Shown here: positions 12,907 to 26,000 of the stretch, piece after piece
Layout of the letters: each line of letters opens with the position of its first letter
How positions within the stretch are numbered: position 1 is the stretch's first letter
Source of the DNA: Channa striata
Lineage: Eukaryota; Chordata; Actinopteri; Anabantiformes; Channidae
Assembly: GCA_033026295.1 (NCBI GenBank)
Contig: CM065175.1
Span: 21,586,837-21,650,836 of the forward strand
Direction: 5' to 3'
DNA length: 64,000 nucleotides
The notes under the pieces: model-generated
Databases searched by the model: none
The model's input: only the letters and a program-made list of their open reading frames with translations
Told to the model about the DNA's origin: nothing
Position numbers and translations under genes: made by a program

Positions 12907-15900
12907 ACTCTTGAAAACCATGCTTCAACCTACCCTGAAGCTAGTGCACCTACCAGAAAGGGAATGTGGGGGAAAAACTGCCATGAATGCAAAAAGGATG
13001 TTAGCCAACATCTCCTCCCTTTTAACTCACATCTTTCCTTTTCCTCCCTCCGTTTCATCCGATCACTTACTTCCTGCAGTGATTGCCTTGGGGTGGAAAA
13101 GACCTGGTATTGTTTAGCTTAATCAGCTTTTACTAGCCACAGTGGTACTGCTAGGCTACGTTGTTCATACTTGACATTTCTATATCTTGCTGTTATGCTG
13201 CAAAACACAAAACCTCTTGGGTGCTGCAGCTGCTTTGACCTTTAGGGTCATCTGGTAGGAGCTTGAGTGCTGACAGCCTCAAATTTATTTTTAATTGTGT
13301 CAATATAGACCAAGGGCCAAAGAAGAAGGAAATAAAAAGGAAGTGTTGAATATGAAAAATTGCATCAGTGCTGTTAAGTTTTTCCAGTGGTCAACACTGC
13401 AGCAGCAAGTAGTCATTCAAGTTGTTGCAGAAAGCAGCAGAGATATATATATTTTTTTGTTTTGGGGGGCTAGGAACACTATAACACTAGGAACAATGCT
13501 TTAATGAGGGGGAAAAAGTTTGCACATTAACAGAATACGCAATTCTGCCAACGGTTTCGCATATTTACACTAACCTTCAAATGGGGCGAACACAAAGAAA
13601 CACTGCAACAAGACGGTAAATAAAAGTAATAAAGGGTCAAAAATGTATAAGGAAAGTAGATTCCATGTAACGTGTTACATCTAGAAGAGAATAAACATTA
13701 TGATGAACAGCATTAATGTAAAAAATGTCTGTTTATAACAAACACCCAAAAGGGCATCAGTCACATGAAATACAGGGTAAATGACAGGTGTCAATTACAA
13801 TAAGGGAGGGGCCTATTCACACACATCATCCACCAAAACTACAATGTTACTCAAATCTGTATATTGTATACCTCAGCATTAATGCTTTAAATGGGCTGTA
13901 ACTGTATGTGGGTTTCATAAGTCAAGACCTGTTCTCACTCTCACATCCATACAGTGTGGATTTTAGAGTGGTCTGTTTTAATAAAACTACAACTGCTATT
14001 AAGCAGAAAAACCTTTTGCTTTTTTAAATCATAATAACCTGACTTTATCCAACTACTATGACACATTACTACACTGGGTGTATAATGTAATACATGTTTA
14101 AATATTTGACTTGCAAGTGGTAGTTTACTGAGAATATCTTAGGTTACTGTCACATTTTATTTTCAATTTCAAAACGGATATACTAACACCTGCAGCAACT
14201 ATCAGTTTTGATCAGTAAAGGAAACTTGTAACTGCTATGTGGTTGCAAGAGCTAGCAGAATAAATATTTTATGTTCGAGCAAGAAATGGTAACTAAATAA
14301 ACCTCGATCCAGAGTCATTCAACTGTACTCACAGTTGTTGTGTACAGAATATAATGCTGTACATGCCAAGTCAGCTTTTACATTCTCTCTCACATGCGGT
14401 AAACTTAGGATAATTTATTTTGTCATACTAACACATGCTTGGGTTTAGTTCCTGTCACTGCAACATTCTGTATAAAACTGAGCCAAAAAAATCAAGTCAA
14501 TATTGTATTTGCTTATGTTAATTTTTAACCAAAAATGTCAAACTTTTACCAGTATGAGCTTTAGCACTGTGCGGATTTGCCATGGAACATGGGTAGCCCA
14601 GTATCTTAATGGCACCTTAATGCAAGTGTGTGAGGATATCAAATGAGGACTGTACTCTGGTCTGTACAGGAGCCAGGTGGTGTGCTCTTCATTATCATTG
14701 GCTGAATATGATGTTAACAACCTGGGAAATGATTTAACTGTTGCTAATACTGATAGTAGCTTTAAATGAAACTTAATAAATGCCCAAGTAAAATAAGAAC
14801 CAGAAAGTCTCAGAATAGAGAACAGATCTCGTAAAATAGATCAGAGGGTCAATTTCTTCCTGTGTGGCACACAGTGTCTGCATCAGACCCCCGCAGCATT
14901 GATAGGTTGATAATATCTGCTTCAGCTGCCATTGACTTGCACAATATATCAATAACCAGTGGGCCCCGCGGCTCACTCCGCCACATAAACAAACCAAAGA
15001 TAACGATGGGCTCGCATTCCAAACACCAGCCAGTGACATTTGCACAGCATCCACAGAGGGGAGGAAAAGCACAAATGTTCCAGCTCTGTGGGAGCTCTAG
15101 GAGAGTGTAAGCCTTTCCTTCATACTTTGTTCATCTTCCGTTTCTTTCTTCTGGCTCAGCAGGCAACCATTTTCCTGGCTCAGACTGAAGGTTGTTTGGC
15201 ACACCTGGTTCATAGCAAGAGACAGCAGGGGGAATGAGGAGTGGAGGGAGGTCACAGCACTCAGAGCTGGCCAAGAGGCACCGGCTTAACGGCAGCATTT
15301 TATTCACAGAGACACCAGCTCACTGGTCATTACTGCTATAAGGGGATTTCAGGTCCAGCTACAAGCTCACCTATTTCTGAAGCTTTGTGTTGGGTTTGTG
15401 TGCCTGTGTTTGTGTTAGTTTGCAGTTTAGTTGTTGTAGAATGTTCAAATTATTTAATCCTTTACTAGCACTGAAAAAAGTAATCTGCCTTTAACTCTTC
15501 TCCTAATTTTGGCTTTAAACCTGCCAATTTACTCTTGGGTTGTTTTGCAAAAAAATGCTTTATTGTTAAATTGCAACAGTTGTGTATAGGCCTAAATCAG
15601 GAGGGAAAATTTAGCCAGCACTTAATTGTACTATATTAAATATCTGACATTATTCCACAATGTGGATAGAGACCATCCCTTAACCAAAATGTATTTCAGC
15701 TACATATGCCCATGGTTTCTGTTCTTCAGGTAAACATGACCTCTGACCTTGTTGGCCTTTATGAAATGTATGCACCTAAAATTGTAATTCTGCAGTTTCT
15801 AACGCAATAAGTTGTTTTTCATTCACTTAAGATAATGTTTGATTTCCTTGTTTTGAACAGCTCAAAAGCACATCACATTGCAGTTTAACTGACCCTGGGG

Positions 15901-17786
15901 ATGAAGCTGTTTGTTTCCTTTGTGAATGGGAGGGGGTCTATTTGTCTGAGATAGTGCTTATTACTGTAGATTACAAGCACACAGGCATTCAGTAAAGGCT
16001 TCTCAGATGGCTCTACTCTACACACTGATGTAGGTGGGCTTAGAATCGGGTGGATAAACACGGTGACAACACTTCCATCCAAAACTGTCAAATTTCACAT
16101 TTATCCCTTAGTACTTCATCACCTAGATAAGCCAGAAAGTGCACACACACATAGACAAAGGACAAAATAGTCACGAAGATTCTTATTGCTCCTCTAGAGG
16201 AGGCTTTGACATGAGCGGCTGCAGTGTGTCTGCCCTCTCACTGCAGTACTCTTAGCTGTCAATTGCATCTCCTCTCCAGGTGAATTCATCATTCATGTGT
16301 TACAGGCTACATTATACAGCATATTCCAATTTCCTCATGCATAGGCCCTCATTTTGACTGCATCGCCATATCTCAGTTTAACATGCAGAGGACGAATAAC
16401 TGAATGCAAATTTCTAGCTTTACAGTAAGCGCCTTTTAACGCACACTTCACACAGACATATGTGATGTTGCGGAGACCAAAAGACGAGGGAGATATGGAG
16501 GCTTTAAGTCAGTGAATGAGACTCAGCCCTCAGACTGTAAAGAAGCTCCAATCATTCTCTGCACTTGTGTTTGTATGGATGTACTACTTCTGTACTCTGA
16601 ATCTGGTATTTTATTACTGCACTCCCTGTTCTAACCTTACTGAATGTAAAGGACATCAGCAACAAAATGTGCATGCAGAAAAGGACACCCTCCTGTTGCC
16701 CCAGGCACACATTTCTGTGGTACAATTACTGCCACCCAGGCTCTTATGCTGGAGCCAATGAGGCAGGAGCATGGCAGAGCAGTTGAGTCAGTGAGCCATG
16801 ACATCACAGAATTACAAATTAGAGACTATTAGGAAATTACTCTCATCTTCATCCTGCTAAAGACTTTTGGAGCAGAAGGAGCGATCTACAAGCAGGGAGT
16901 TGTTGGAATAGGTAAACAGCACCTTGGCAACTTTGGCAGTATTTGATGGTATCCTGGGGGCCTAGCAAGTGGTGTGCTGCCTTCAAAATTTGCCTTGTGT
17001 GATCAGGCAGTCATTGTCCCTTGTTTCACCCTCTTTTGGCAGTGGGTGTGCACACAGAGGAAGAAGGTGGGGAGTCTGCTTTCTAGTTGTTGGCAGTTGA
17101 GAAAAACGATGCCCATTCACAGTCTGGGCATTGAGGCAATCAATGGGTTGGACTACATCCTTTTTGTTGGAACTGGGGAGGGGGATACCCTCCGTCTGCA
17201 TTCTCTTACAGTGGGGAAAGAAAAAAAACCTTTTACAGAGATGCTCTGCCTGTGAACCGCAACATGAACTCAGAGACAAAACAACTCAAAATTAAATTCT
17301 GTATGTTTCATGCTCACAGAAATATTCATCAAAACATGTTGGTATTGTCAGCTGTATTGTTGGTGTTAATGCATGCTTTTTAAATCTGTAAACCTGGACA
17401 ATGCACAAGCTTGCAGTGTGTCAGCCTGCACTGACAGCATGAATGTGAGTCTCCAAGAAAAAGTAAAAAGGCATCTGGAATGCTGCCAGCAGGATTGAGA
17501 TGGTGGAAACAGTAGCAACAACAATAGCAAACCACAAAGCACATGTCAGAATATGGACACAAAGCCAGAAGCATCCAATGTATGTAAACAAGGACATCCA
17601 GCCCTACCACGCCTTAAATAAAAGGTCTTCACTCAGGGAAACACTATTAATATTCCGCAACAATAATTAACTCAAAGAGGGGGGTGATGGAAAATACATT
17701 TTCCTTACACGGATATGACCCTGAGGCAAAAACTTTGCAGAGCTCAGCTAAACAGACCAGGAAAGCAAAGTCACACAGATGTTCAC

Positions 17787-17814
<28 letters not shown>
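17787..17814 (+). repeat. Poly-A tract (28 bases)
   Basis: An uninterrupted run of A about 1.3 kb downstream of man1c1 exon 1 on the transcribed strand. Confidence 0.9.
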
Positions 17815-17819
<5 letters not shown>

Positions 17820-19137
17820 CAAAAGGAGAAGCAATTAATCAGTTGGAGCTCGGTGCATGAGGGCAAATAACTCGGTCTGTCCTCTGACTCCTCACTTATC
17901 ATGTTGCACATCACCTCTAGGTATGAGAGGCATGCAAGCAGTGTGAGAGGGTGACAGCAGGCTGGAAGTGAGAGCAACAACAAGACTTATCCATGTCACA
18001 CGCCAAGGATGAAACCCATCTGCACATGCCGGCCAATGACTGCCCTGCCACTATGCTGCTCCATTACACTCTTCGCTCCTGCTCCTCCCCCTCACCAGCC
18101 TCACTTGCCTTGAGTGGGTACAGATGTGTGATCCACAAACGCACCCACTCTGGAGCCCTTATTGGAGCCACAAGGCTCAACAAAGGCTGGAACACAGCTC
18201 AAAGAGCTCCTGGCCAAAGTGTCACTGAACACAGTCACATTGTTTGCAGAGTCACTGTATGAGAGAAAGACATGCAACAGCTAAATGCAGGACATTTCAT
18301 CATGCAAACAAGCTTAGAACAAAAAAATAAAGTAATGTAATAAAGTATCCTCCATTCCCACACAAGAAGATGCAGGTTGTGCATTTATTTTGCTGAGCTT
18401 AAGTTCTGCCATGCTTAGAAATTACGCCACATCATTTCCTCTGAACACACTGTTTTTACTCTCAACTCTGAGCGTGTTATGAATACATTCAACATCAAGT
18501 AATCTTGCTATAGAGTGAAATCATTCAAGTCATCATAAGCGCTGACACTATTCTCAGTTTTCATTAATAGAAATCCAACAGGAATTCATCTCGAAAAAAA
18601 GGCACTGGGTAAATTTAGACAGCTGATATGACTGAAAGGGGTTTATTTTGTCTGTTTGACAGGAGCTCGGTAAACAACTGTCCCACTGCTTCTATAGAAA
18701 AATTGTCTGCATTGTCAGACAAATTCAGACAAATCAAATTCAACAACAGAAGTATAATTACTTCTTTCAAGCGGGCATGTCTGTTTATTAAAGTCTGAAT
18801 AAGGCAAAGTGCTGTTTATCTGTTGTGTTCATTGTGTTTTGACAGCATGACCATGCTTCCATTCAAAGGACTGTAAATGAAACTTATTTAATTTCTGCTT
18901 ATTCAGAAGCCACAGAGACACAACATAATAGGTTTATGGCTTATTGTGAGCGACTGCAGTGATGAACGGTACCTGATTAGATTATTCGATTAAAATGAGA
19001 GATTAGAAATTACTCAATCTGTTCTCGACTAACCCCAGACTTGATGTCCTCTAACGCATTCGTATTCTTGAAGGTGCCATACAGCAAGTCTGTTGCCTGA
19101 GGTGTCAGCCAGGGTCACTTCACTTTCACATCCTTAC

Positions 19138-19677
19138 CTCTTTGACTTTCTCCCGGCGCTCGTTGGTCTTCGGGTCGCTCGGCTTGCCGTCGTCTCTGCC
19201 CAGCGGGGGTTTGAGGAGACACCATTTGAACTTCTTGTAAGTGAAAGTATCCGAGTTGGCACCGTGGTCAGAGGAGGTCGCTTTCTCCAAGGCGGACTCC
19301 GTTTTCGACCTGGGTAGAGTAAAATCCTCCTGCGCTTTTCCCCCGGCCATCCGCTCCTCGTTCGCCTCGTGAGACACGGAGGGTTTACGGCTCAGACTTT
19401 TCAGCTTGGTGCTCGTCTCTCCCTTGCCCGAGGTCATGCCCTGGTCCTTGGGTCTTTTCAGATGCTCCCTGGCATCGTTCTCGGAACCAACAGTGACCGG
19501 CTGTGTCTCTGTCTTGGACAGAAAGATGCGTTTTAGCCGGACAGAGTCGGGCAAAAAGAAAAGGGCCCCAAAGCACAGCGTTACCAAACCCGAGAGAAAG
19601 AGCAGAAACACGAATTTCTGGGACAGGCGCAGACCCATGCCCGATGCCGACACACCGGGCAACTTTCGGAAAACCAT
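19138..19677 (-). CDS. man1c1: man1c1 exon 1 (Golgi alpha-1,2-mannosidase IC, N-terminal part)
   Basis: This exon encodes 180 residues of a GH47 class I mannosidase that trims Man8-9 N-glycans to Man5 in the Golgi. Residues 1-21 form a short basic cytosolic tail (RKLPG..., GLRLSQK). Residues 22-42 are the type II membrane anchor (FVFLLFLSGLVTLCFGALFF), nearly identical to mammalian MAN1C1 and distinct from MAN1A1/A2. Residues 43-180 are a polar stem rich in Lys, Ser and Glu, ending NERREKVKE at GAG|GTAAGG. MAN1C1 also has its first junction after REKIKE, just before the catalytic domain. The catalytic exons lie to the left and were not found in the window, so the gene is partial here. The start is the first ATG in frame. 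A 10-codon upstream ORF precedes it. The exon is GC-rich, unlike its flanks. Confidence 0.9.
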
Positions 19678-19742
19678 TGAAACTTTTCTTGAGACGCTGC
19701 CTTACAGTATTTGCTTGGAGAGTGCACAGCCTCTCGTCTGTA

Positions 19743-19772
19743 CTAAGCACTTTCTCTGCTGCCCTGAGGCAT
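19743..19772 (-). promoter_or_regulatory. Upstream ORF in man1c1 leader (10 codons including stop)
   Basis: An ATG at 19772-19770 opens a frame M-P-Q-G-S-R-E-S-A ending in TAG at 19743. It lies 66 bases before the man1c1 start codon and is separate from it. Short upstream ORFs of this kind often lower translation of the main frame. Whether it lies in the mRNA depends on the true transcription start. Confidence 0.4.
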
Positions 19773-20744
19773 GGAGCTCTAAAAACCAGAGACGCGGGGA
19801 CTTTTTACGCACCCCCGTTGACACTCACACAGCAGCAGTCTGACACAACTGTCTTTCCCCTCGCTATCGACTGGATCTACATAAGCGAAAGTTAGGCCGG
19901 CCTACATCCACAATTTACCAATCACCTGGCAACACAACCGCCGAGCGCTGGGTGAATTTGTGGAGAACACACTCACGGACATCAGACGGATGTGATCTAG
20001 GTTTGTAAATGTGAATAATGAAACAATGCAGGGCCTCGGGGCTGTCACACAAACGGCACTGGCGTTTACTGAAGCTACAGTCAGTAGGAGCAGGGTGACT
20101 GTAGCACACGCCGGTCTATCAATTCAGTGCACTTTTCGGAGAGCTATTTAAACGTCTCGCAGTCTGACAGGCGTGTGAACAAAGTTGCGTCTCTGTGCAT
20201 TATGCCACGCCGCGCAGATCGTCAATAACACACTGCCCTACGGTGCAAAACCTCCAGCGTGCAGCAGAGCATCGTTTCCTTGTCTCCGATTATACGGAGC
20301 CACGTTGCCGCATTACAAGCTCCTAAAAAGCACATTTAAAAAAAAGACACGCCGTTTGGTTGGTATCTATCCTGTACAGCTGGTGGACGGAAACGCGTGT
20401 ATATTCATGTCTCCTGCTGTATCTGTCAATCGCGCTCCTCCGGCAGCCTCCGTCCCCCCCGTTTCCTCTGGCGTCAACACGCCGGGCGAAACAAATCGGT
20501 GGATGACATGAAAGAAGGCGGGTTTTTGTCCCATGCGAAGTTATCCTAGCCCCCGATCCGAATCCGTAGAATAAACAAATCCACCATCCAGTCCGACGAA
20601 GGCAGGCACGTCGCTCCCGTACCCGCCGTCCGTCCGCCCGCCGAGCCTCGCTCTCTCGCCTGTGGTGCGCACTTGTGTCGCCGTGCCGTGGACGTCCGCC
20701 TGCGTAAAACGCGAGAGGAGAGGAAATGTAACATATAGTGCAGG

Positions 20745-20812
20745 GAGGGCGAGGAGGAGGAGGAAGAGGAGGAAGAGGAGGAAGAGGAGGAGGGGGTGGG
20801 GGGGCGAAACGG
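20745..20812 (+). repeat. Purine (GAG/GGA) tract in the man1c1 CpG region
   Basis: About 65 bases of almost pure purine built from GAGGAGGAA-type triplets end in a G-rich run (GGAGGGGGTGGGGGGGCG). The complementary strand is a polypyrimidine mirror tract. Such tracts can form triplex or quadruplex structures. In translation it gives poly-Pro or poly-Ser frames that are not genes. Confidence 0.8.
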
Positions 20813-21427
20813 TCCGCTGCTCGACAATCCAGTGGGCTGCTCGGATTTCGTGATGGATATTCACAGCGGCTTATCAAATCACAGTTAAGCCGGTTGGACA
20901 CAGGGGGAGACGGGTCTGAATGGTTCTGTATGCTGGAAAACCTTCCACAGCCCCCCCAGGAAAATGAGACTGTTTAATGCTGGAAAAGCTTCTACGAGCG
21001 GGTGGATCCGTCTGCTGGAGATCGGCAATCAAACAAGCAACAGAGTGAGGCGCAAACAAAGACACGCTCAGCACCGGCCAACGTGTTCGTGTCGGGGAGG
21101 AGACTCGCGCCCTCCGTACAAGATCCCGCTGCTTTTTATGTTTGATTCCCAGACCCCGCCGTCCCCCGGGGAAACCCGGCTCACAGATAAATATTTATTA
21201 ATTCAGCAAATATACAAACACACACACACATTTACTTGTAGTGTGCTTCTTAGCAGGTTGCTAGCATCTAAACTTGCCGCTGCCTCTCACGCGGCCAACT
21301 GTGGTTTTTCATGGCGGGACTTTGGCGCTGAAGTGACATTTAAGCTAACGTAGCTAACGGTTTGACCCGCTCCAAGAGAAACGCTCACAAATGTTTGACG
21401 ACTTTAAAGTTGTTGGGTTGTACTCAC

Positions 21428-21560
21428 CGGTGTTTTCGAGGCATTTTCCGAAACCACGAAGAAACGCCGAAAAACAAGTTTTTTATTAAACAAATAAATA
21501 ATAATTAGGCTTCCAGCGTTACAACTCTAGACCAGCCAAACAAATTTGGCAGCCGGAAGT
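21428..21560 (-). other. Possible non-coding first exon of man1c1
   Basis: A strong splice donor (CACCG|GTGAGT) occurs on the minus strand at 21428/21427, about 125 bases downstream of an ETS-like promoter site. A matching acceptor (GGTTTTTAG|AGCTCC, exon from 19778) lies just before the man1c1 start codon. Together they would give a spliced 5' leader with an intron of about 1.65 kb. The right boundary given here is a guess, because the transcription start cannot be read from sequence. Confidence 0.33.
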
Positions 21561-21564
21561 GACG
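21553..21564. promoter_or_regulatory. ETS/GABP-like site next to a CRE-half-like TGACG
   Basis: The sequence CCGGAAGTGACG is a classic core-promoter ETS element, common at transcription starts of TATA-less and bidirectional CpG-island promoters. It marks the right edge of the CpG-rich region; sequence beyond it is AT-rich. Confidence 0.45.
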
Positions 21565-22995
21565 CAGTCTTAGCTTGCCAGCGGCTACATTTATGTATTT
21601 TTTTAAGTAAACTTTTAATTAGTTTAGCATTGTTTTATATTTATTTTTTAGAAATTAAATTATTATTTAATTATTATTATATTCTCCAGTAAAAACAAGA
21701 CATTTCAAATGATCGTTGTCTACCTTTGTCACCCCCAGCTAAAAACGCTATTATTGCAGAGCAGACAGGTGAGTTTTTATTTCTCATTGGGAAAAAAGTC
21801 TCTAAACAATTTGTAAATAGCTTCAAAACTGTGTGAGGTCAAAACATCTGCAGTGGATTTCAAATGATAATCCAAAATTGTCATAAGTGCAAAATTCTTC
21901 TTTGTAAAAAAAAATGTTACAGACCACGGATGGTCTATGGATATTAAAAACATCAGATTATATTGTTCACTGGGTCTTTCCATTTGTAATTTATTTTTTG
22001 CATTTAACTTGTTTTGTGCACATTGTTTCCAAAAGGAAGCTCGGAACTATCATCCCCAATGAATGTCATGAATGTTATGATGTTCTCCCTACAGTAACAC
22101 ATGGAAATCATTACCAGTACAATTTTTTTTGTCAAAAATGGAGCATGACTAATGTGGAAAAATGTGAAACAAAGCAGTCGAGGTCCATTTTTTTCGGCCA
22201 GTCTCCATCAGATGCTCCGTTGTCATGGTGATTGATCTGTTTACTGAATCCATAAGAAGAAGCTGAGCTTGGATGTCAAAATGCTAGAAAGGGAACCATG
22301 AGCTGACATTACTGTCAAAATACTACTATAGCTCCAAGGCCAAGAAAGAACTTTTGCAGTTTTTGTTCAACAGCTCTGAATTCATTCCCAGGGCTCTGAA
22401 TATGATGGAGCTGTGTTGATAAACAGGAAGTTTCAAAGAAAGTTTAGAAAAGTGTGTTTACAAAATGTTTGTATAAGCAAGATAGAAGCTAAACTGGAAA
22501 GCTGTGGTCACACCCATGATTTCAGAAATACCGACGCCCAAAAAGAGATTCTAGTGGGTTTCTGTTTTAGTCGAACAGCACAGGAAATTATGTTAATAAT
22601 GATAACGACATAGTGAATAACACCTTCTCTCTTGCTCTCAGTCTCATTTTGACTCATTTGTCTTCCCCTCCCAAAGCTCAGCTTTGATGATGAAGTCATT
22701 TCATTCTCATCTGTAGGTCTAGTGAACACAGGGCCAGTTAATATGTGAAGATGTTACCGGCCTCCACAAGAGTGATTTTGCAATTAAAGTATAATCAGTT
22801 TAACATGTGTTTCAAACTTTTGTTGAGAGTTTAACAACCTGACTTTAGGTGACAGGATTTTAACTAACAGTTAATTAACTCAGGTTTTTCTTTCTGGCTG
22901 GTGGAGGACATCAACACGACTTAACACATTCATGGGTGTTAATGGCACTGAAGTACAAGAAGTCCATTAATAAAAACTGTCTAGTTACCAGGGTC

Positions 22996-23056
22996 GTCCA
23001 TCCATCCATTCATTCCATTATCTGTAATCACTTTTCTTGTTCAGGGTCAGGCCCTG
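22996..23056 (-). repeat. 3'-end fragment of the same dispersed fish repeat, reversed
   Basis: Starting CCATCCATCCATTC and continuing CATTATCTGTAATCACTTTT then CTTGTTCAGGGTCAG, this is the reverse complement of the repeat's 3' end. The adjoining sequence does not clearly extend the match. Confidence 0.6.
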
Positions 23057-26000
23057 GACTGTGGACTGTGGGACGAAACCACTGTACCTGGAAGAACTGA
23101 TAACCACAGAAACACTGTGCTGAGTGAAGAACAAGATCATTCGCTGCACTTGTGATAGTGGAACAAAGGTGATATTGTTATCATATAACACTGTTGGACA
23201 ATATCTTTGTGGCACAAAAGTGAAATAATTTAACAACATTTATTACCTGAGACAAAATACCCAGGTCTGGTCCTCAGGGGCCTTAATGTTGGGTATGGCC
23301 ATGAACACAGTGTTTTGTCAGGTTTAAATAAGACAGATGTGCCCATCAGCTGCCTATTACCGAAAAGCCTGAACAGCACTATTCTGCTAATGCTCCTGGA
23401 AGCAGGAATGAGAAAACAAAGGTCTGATCGGTTTCACTATTGGTCTTTAATTTCAAGCCCCCCCAACCCTCACTTAATGGCCTCCGTTGGTCCTCGGAGA
23501 TTGGGAGTGTTGGTGTCACTCTGTTGTCCTCAAGTTGCCTCAGTAAATCCTTAAAATCAATAGATCTTCAGTGTCATTGGCATTTCCTGACCACATCAGT
23601 GATGGCTGAGGAACTCCTGATGAACCTGCAACCCAGATGTTCCTCTCCACTTACCTGTCTCCTGCTCTTTGGTTGGATCAATCATATCAGCGTTAAAGAG
23701 GATGTGTTTCTTGCCTCCAGCCAAATTAAAAGTTATAAAGAATTTTAACCTTTCCTGTTAAAACCTCTCTCTGCATAAGTAAAAAGCACTTTTTAACAGC
23801 TGACACGTAAACCTCCCCAGGGTCTTTTTTTTGTCATCGTCAGGTACATATGGTTGGATGAGTTAATTTTAAAGTAATTTCACTTCTCTTGACCCCACAT
23901 TTACACTGCTAAGCCTTCTCTCTCTGCAGCCCTAACCAACTCAGACTGGTTGTCAGTAATTCACAGAACAGAGGGGCAAAAAGAACACAGAACTGTTGAA
24001 TTAGTCTTTTTATTTTGTGATCCAAGAGCATTTCCCCTGGGAGTAGGTAAATCTATGAAGCATTTTGTGGGCTGTATCACTGACAAAAGGACAGTTTGTA
24101 GTCAGAGAGAGGAGGGCTTTGCAATGGATCAGCGTATGTGTTTAATGAGGCTTGAATCTTGTGTTGCAAGCACCGCAACAGACACGCAGCGGCCACTGTC
24201 TTACAGTATAAGGCAATCCAATGGAGCTGTGCTGTTCTATGTAAAGATTTGACGCCATGATCATGTTTAGATCTTTTCTTTTTTTGTCTTAGAGGTTAAA
24301 GTAGAATATGATGCACTGAGGTTATATTAAGCAAAGCTGTTTCCAGAGGTGGTAGAAATACACAAACTCAAGTAAAGGCGAAGTTGCACTGGTGATTAAG
24401 CCACAATTATTTCTATAAATGTATTACATTATTATAAGATTATTAATAATATGTGCATCTGCAAACTGTAAAATAACAGTAATGAATTGTTGTGTAGTAA
24501 AAGTAACATGAAATGAAAATGTTGAGTCCAGCATATCACCGTGAAGTGTGACATTGGTGCTAAAACACACACTAACGTTTTAACATCTTTGTGAAAACTA
24601 AAACTGAAAATTATAAACTTTATTCATGTAGAGTTTTAGGCACAGGCGATGTATTGGAACATATCTGATCATAGTTATACCTAATAAAGTGGTCACCGAG
24701 AGCATATGCTGTGCAGGACATTTTTACCATATGGATTATTTACATGTTTGTGCCGACTCCAGCAAATACGAACGAAAAGCCTATTGCACACACAAAAAGA
24801 TCAAGTTCGACATGAGTCCAGTTGTTAGAGTAGCATGAAGCCACGCCGGCCAGTGACAGGCTCGTTCATCAGCAGGATAGATGAGTTAGGCCATGCAGAC
24901 TCACTGCTACCAGGAGGCAGGGGTGGATCAAAACCCCGACATTTCCACTGAAAATAAAGGGTTTATGCAGGTAACTGGCTCCTGCCTTCACACTCACGCC
25001 TGAAAGTAACTGCTGGTCTGGTTTCTTATAAACACCCCCATCGTTTATGTTCAAATATCATTTATAAGTACAGGGAGCAAAGGAAGAACAGTTGTTTGCA
25101 TGTGGTTAATAAAGAGGCATTTCTCAGTTGGGCTTAATTGTCAGATTAGTTTATCAGTTGGAAAGCATTTCCAAAGCCAGCCCACATTAGGGAATAGAAC
25201 GGATCCGCTTTTCTACTCTTACAGTAATTGCTGTGTGATAATGATCAGAGAGGAGACATACGTACGTTCTCTGCTCTCTAAAAAAGCCATTTTATTTACA
25301 TCCTGCGGTCAGTGACAAACAAATGTTGAATGTGGAAAAATCGCAGCAGCTACGTGTGACGTGTGGAAACGGCCGTGTTCAAAGTGTTTTCTGCAGTGGG
25401 TCACAGAGTATAACATGTCCTGTGATCCATAACCATTTCTGCTCTTGTATTCAAAAATTCAATTCTGTTCCAACCTGCACTGATGTTTTATTCATCAAAC
25501 GAGATGCCAATGAAAAAGTCCATCTCTGTGTTCTGCTCGTTCTAATACATCAAACAGGAGGCAGAGATGTATTGGCCGGTGCCAGCATGTCCAGATTAAT
25601 AATGTCAGCGTGGCTGCTGTTTGTTTTTTTAAGCGCCGCTGCAAAGCATTCCCTGACACCGGGAATCATGGCCCGACAGGACACTTGATGTCGAACCATA
25701 AACATCAGGATGCAGTGCTGACCCCGGTGCATGATGTAGACAGGCAGCACACTGCAAACCTCCATGAATTCTGGGTCACTTGGCAGGATGAAGCACCTCA
25801 GACCTGAAGCCACTGGATCACCTTATTTTAGGGAGTGATTTGTCGCAGCAGTTTACTTCCTGCTGTGGTGGAGTCAGTATGAAGATTCTTGTAAAAGTGG
25901 CATTACCCCACAGTAAAATATTAAACTAAAATATTATCATATTTTAAACTGTACAAGCCAACGATGGTTTTCTCGGTATTTGCTCTGCTTTACTTTTTTC

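Larger units (their letters stand above)
1..19137 (-). other. Probable man1c1 intron 1 (continues past window edge)
   Basis: No coding exon with a recognisable GH47 motif was found on either strand in this stretch. It is AT-rich and carries A/T homopolymers, CA and CT microsatellites, a Tc1-type fragment and short palindromes, which are listed separately. All open frames are short and lack splice context or family resemblance. It is called intron 1 because exon 1 ends at 19138 with a consensus donor and the gene must continue leftward. An unrecognised small exon or nested non-coding RNA cannot be excluded. Confidence 0.65.
19678..21600 (-). promoter_or_regulatory. CpG-rich promoter region upstream of man1c1
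   Basis: CpG dinucleotides and GC content rise sharply here compared with the AT-rich flanks, especially at 19.7-19.9, 20.2-20.7 and 21.0-21.4 kb. The region holds the leader of man1c1, a long purine tract and an ETS-like site. It looks like a typical vertebrate CpG-island promoter without an obvious TATA box. Long open frames on both strands here are a GC-bias effect. Confidence 0.6.

Noticed and set aside
12829..13122. Two overlapping plus-strand frames with Leu-Ser and Thr-His repeats
   Set aside because: They are translations of the CT/CA microsatellite.
1..19137. man1c1 exon 2 (GH47 start, QFAW-type motif)
   Set aside because: Looked for on the minus strand among the open frames, and none fits. 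It is probably beyond the left edge.
20323..20901. 192-residue minus-strand open frame, Pro- and Arg-rich
   Set aside because: It lies across the CpG-rich promoter and its purine tract. The Pro runs come from the low-complexity repeat, overlapping frames are open on both strands, and no family resemblance was seen.
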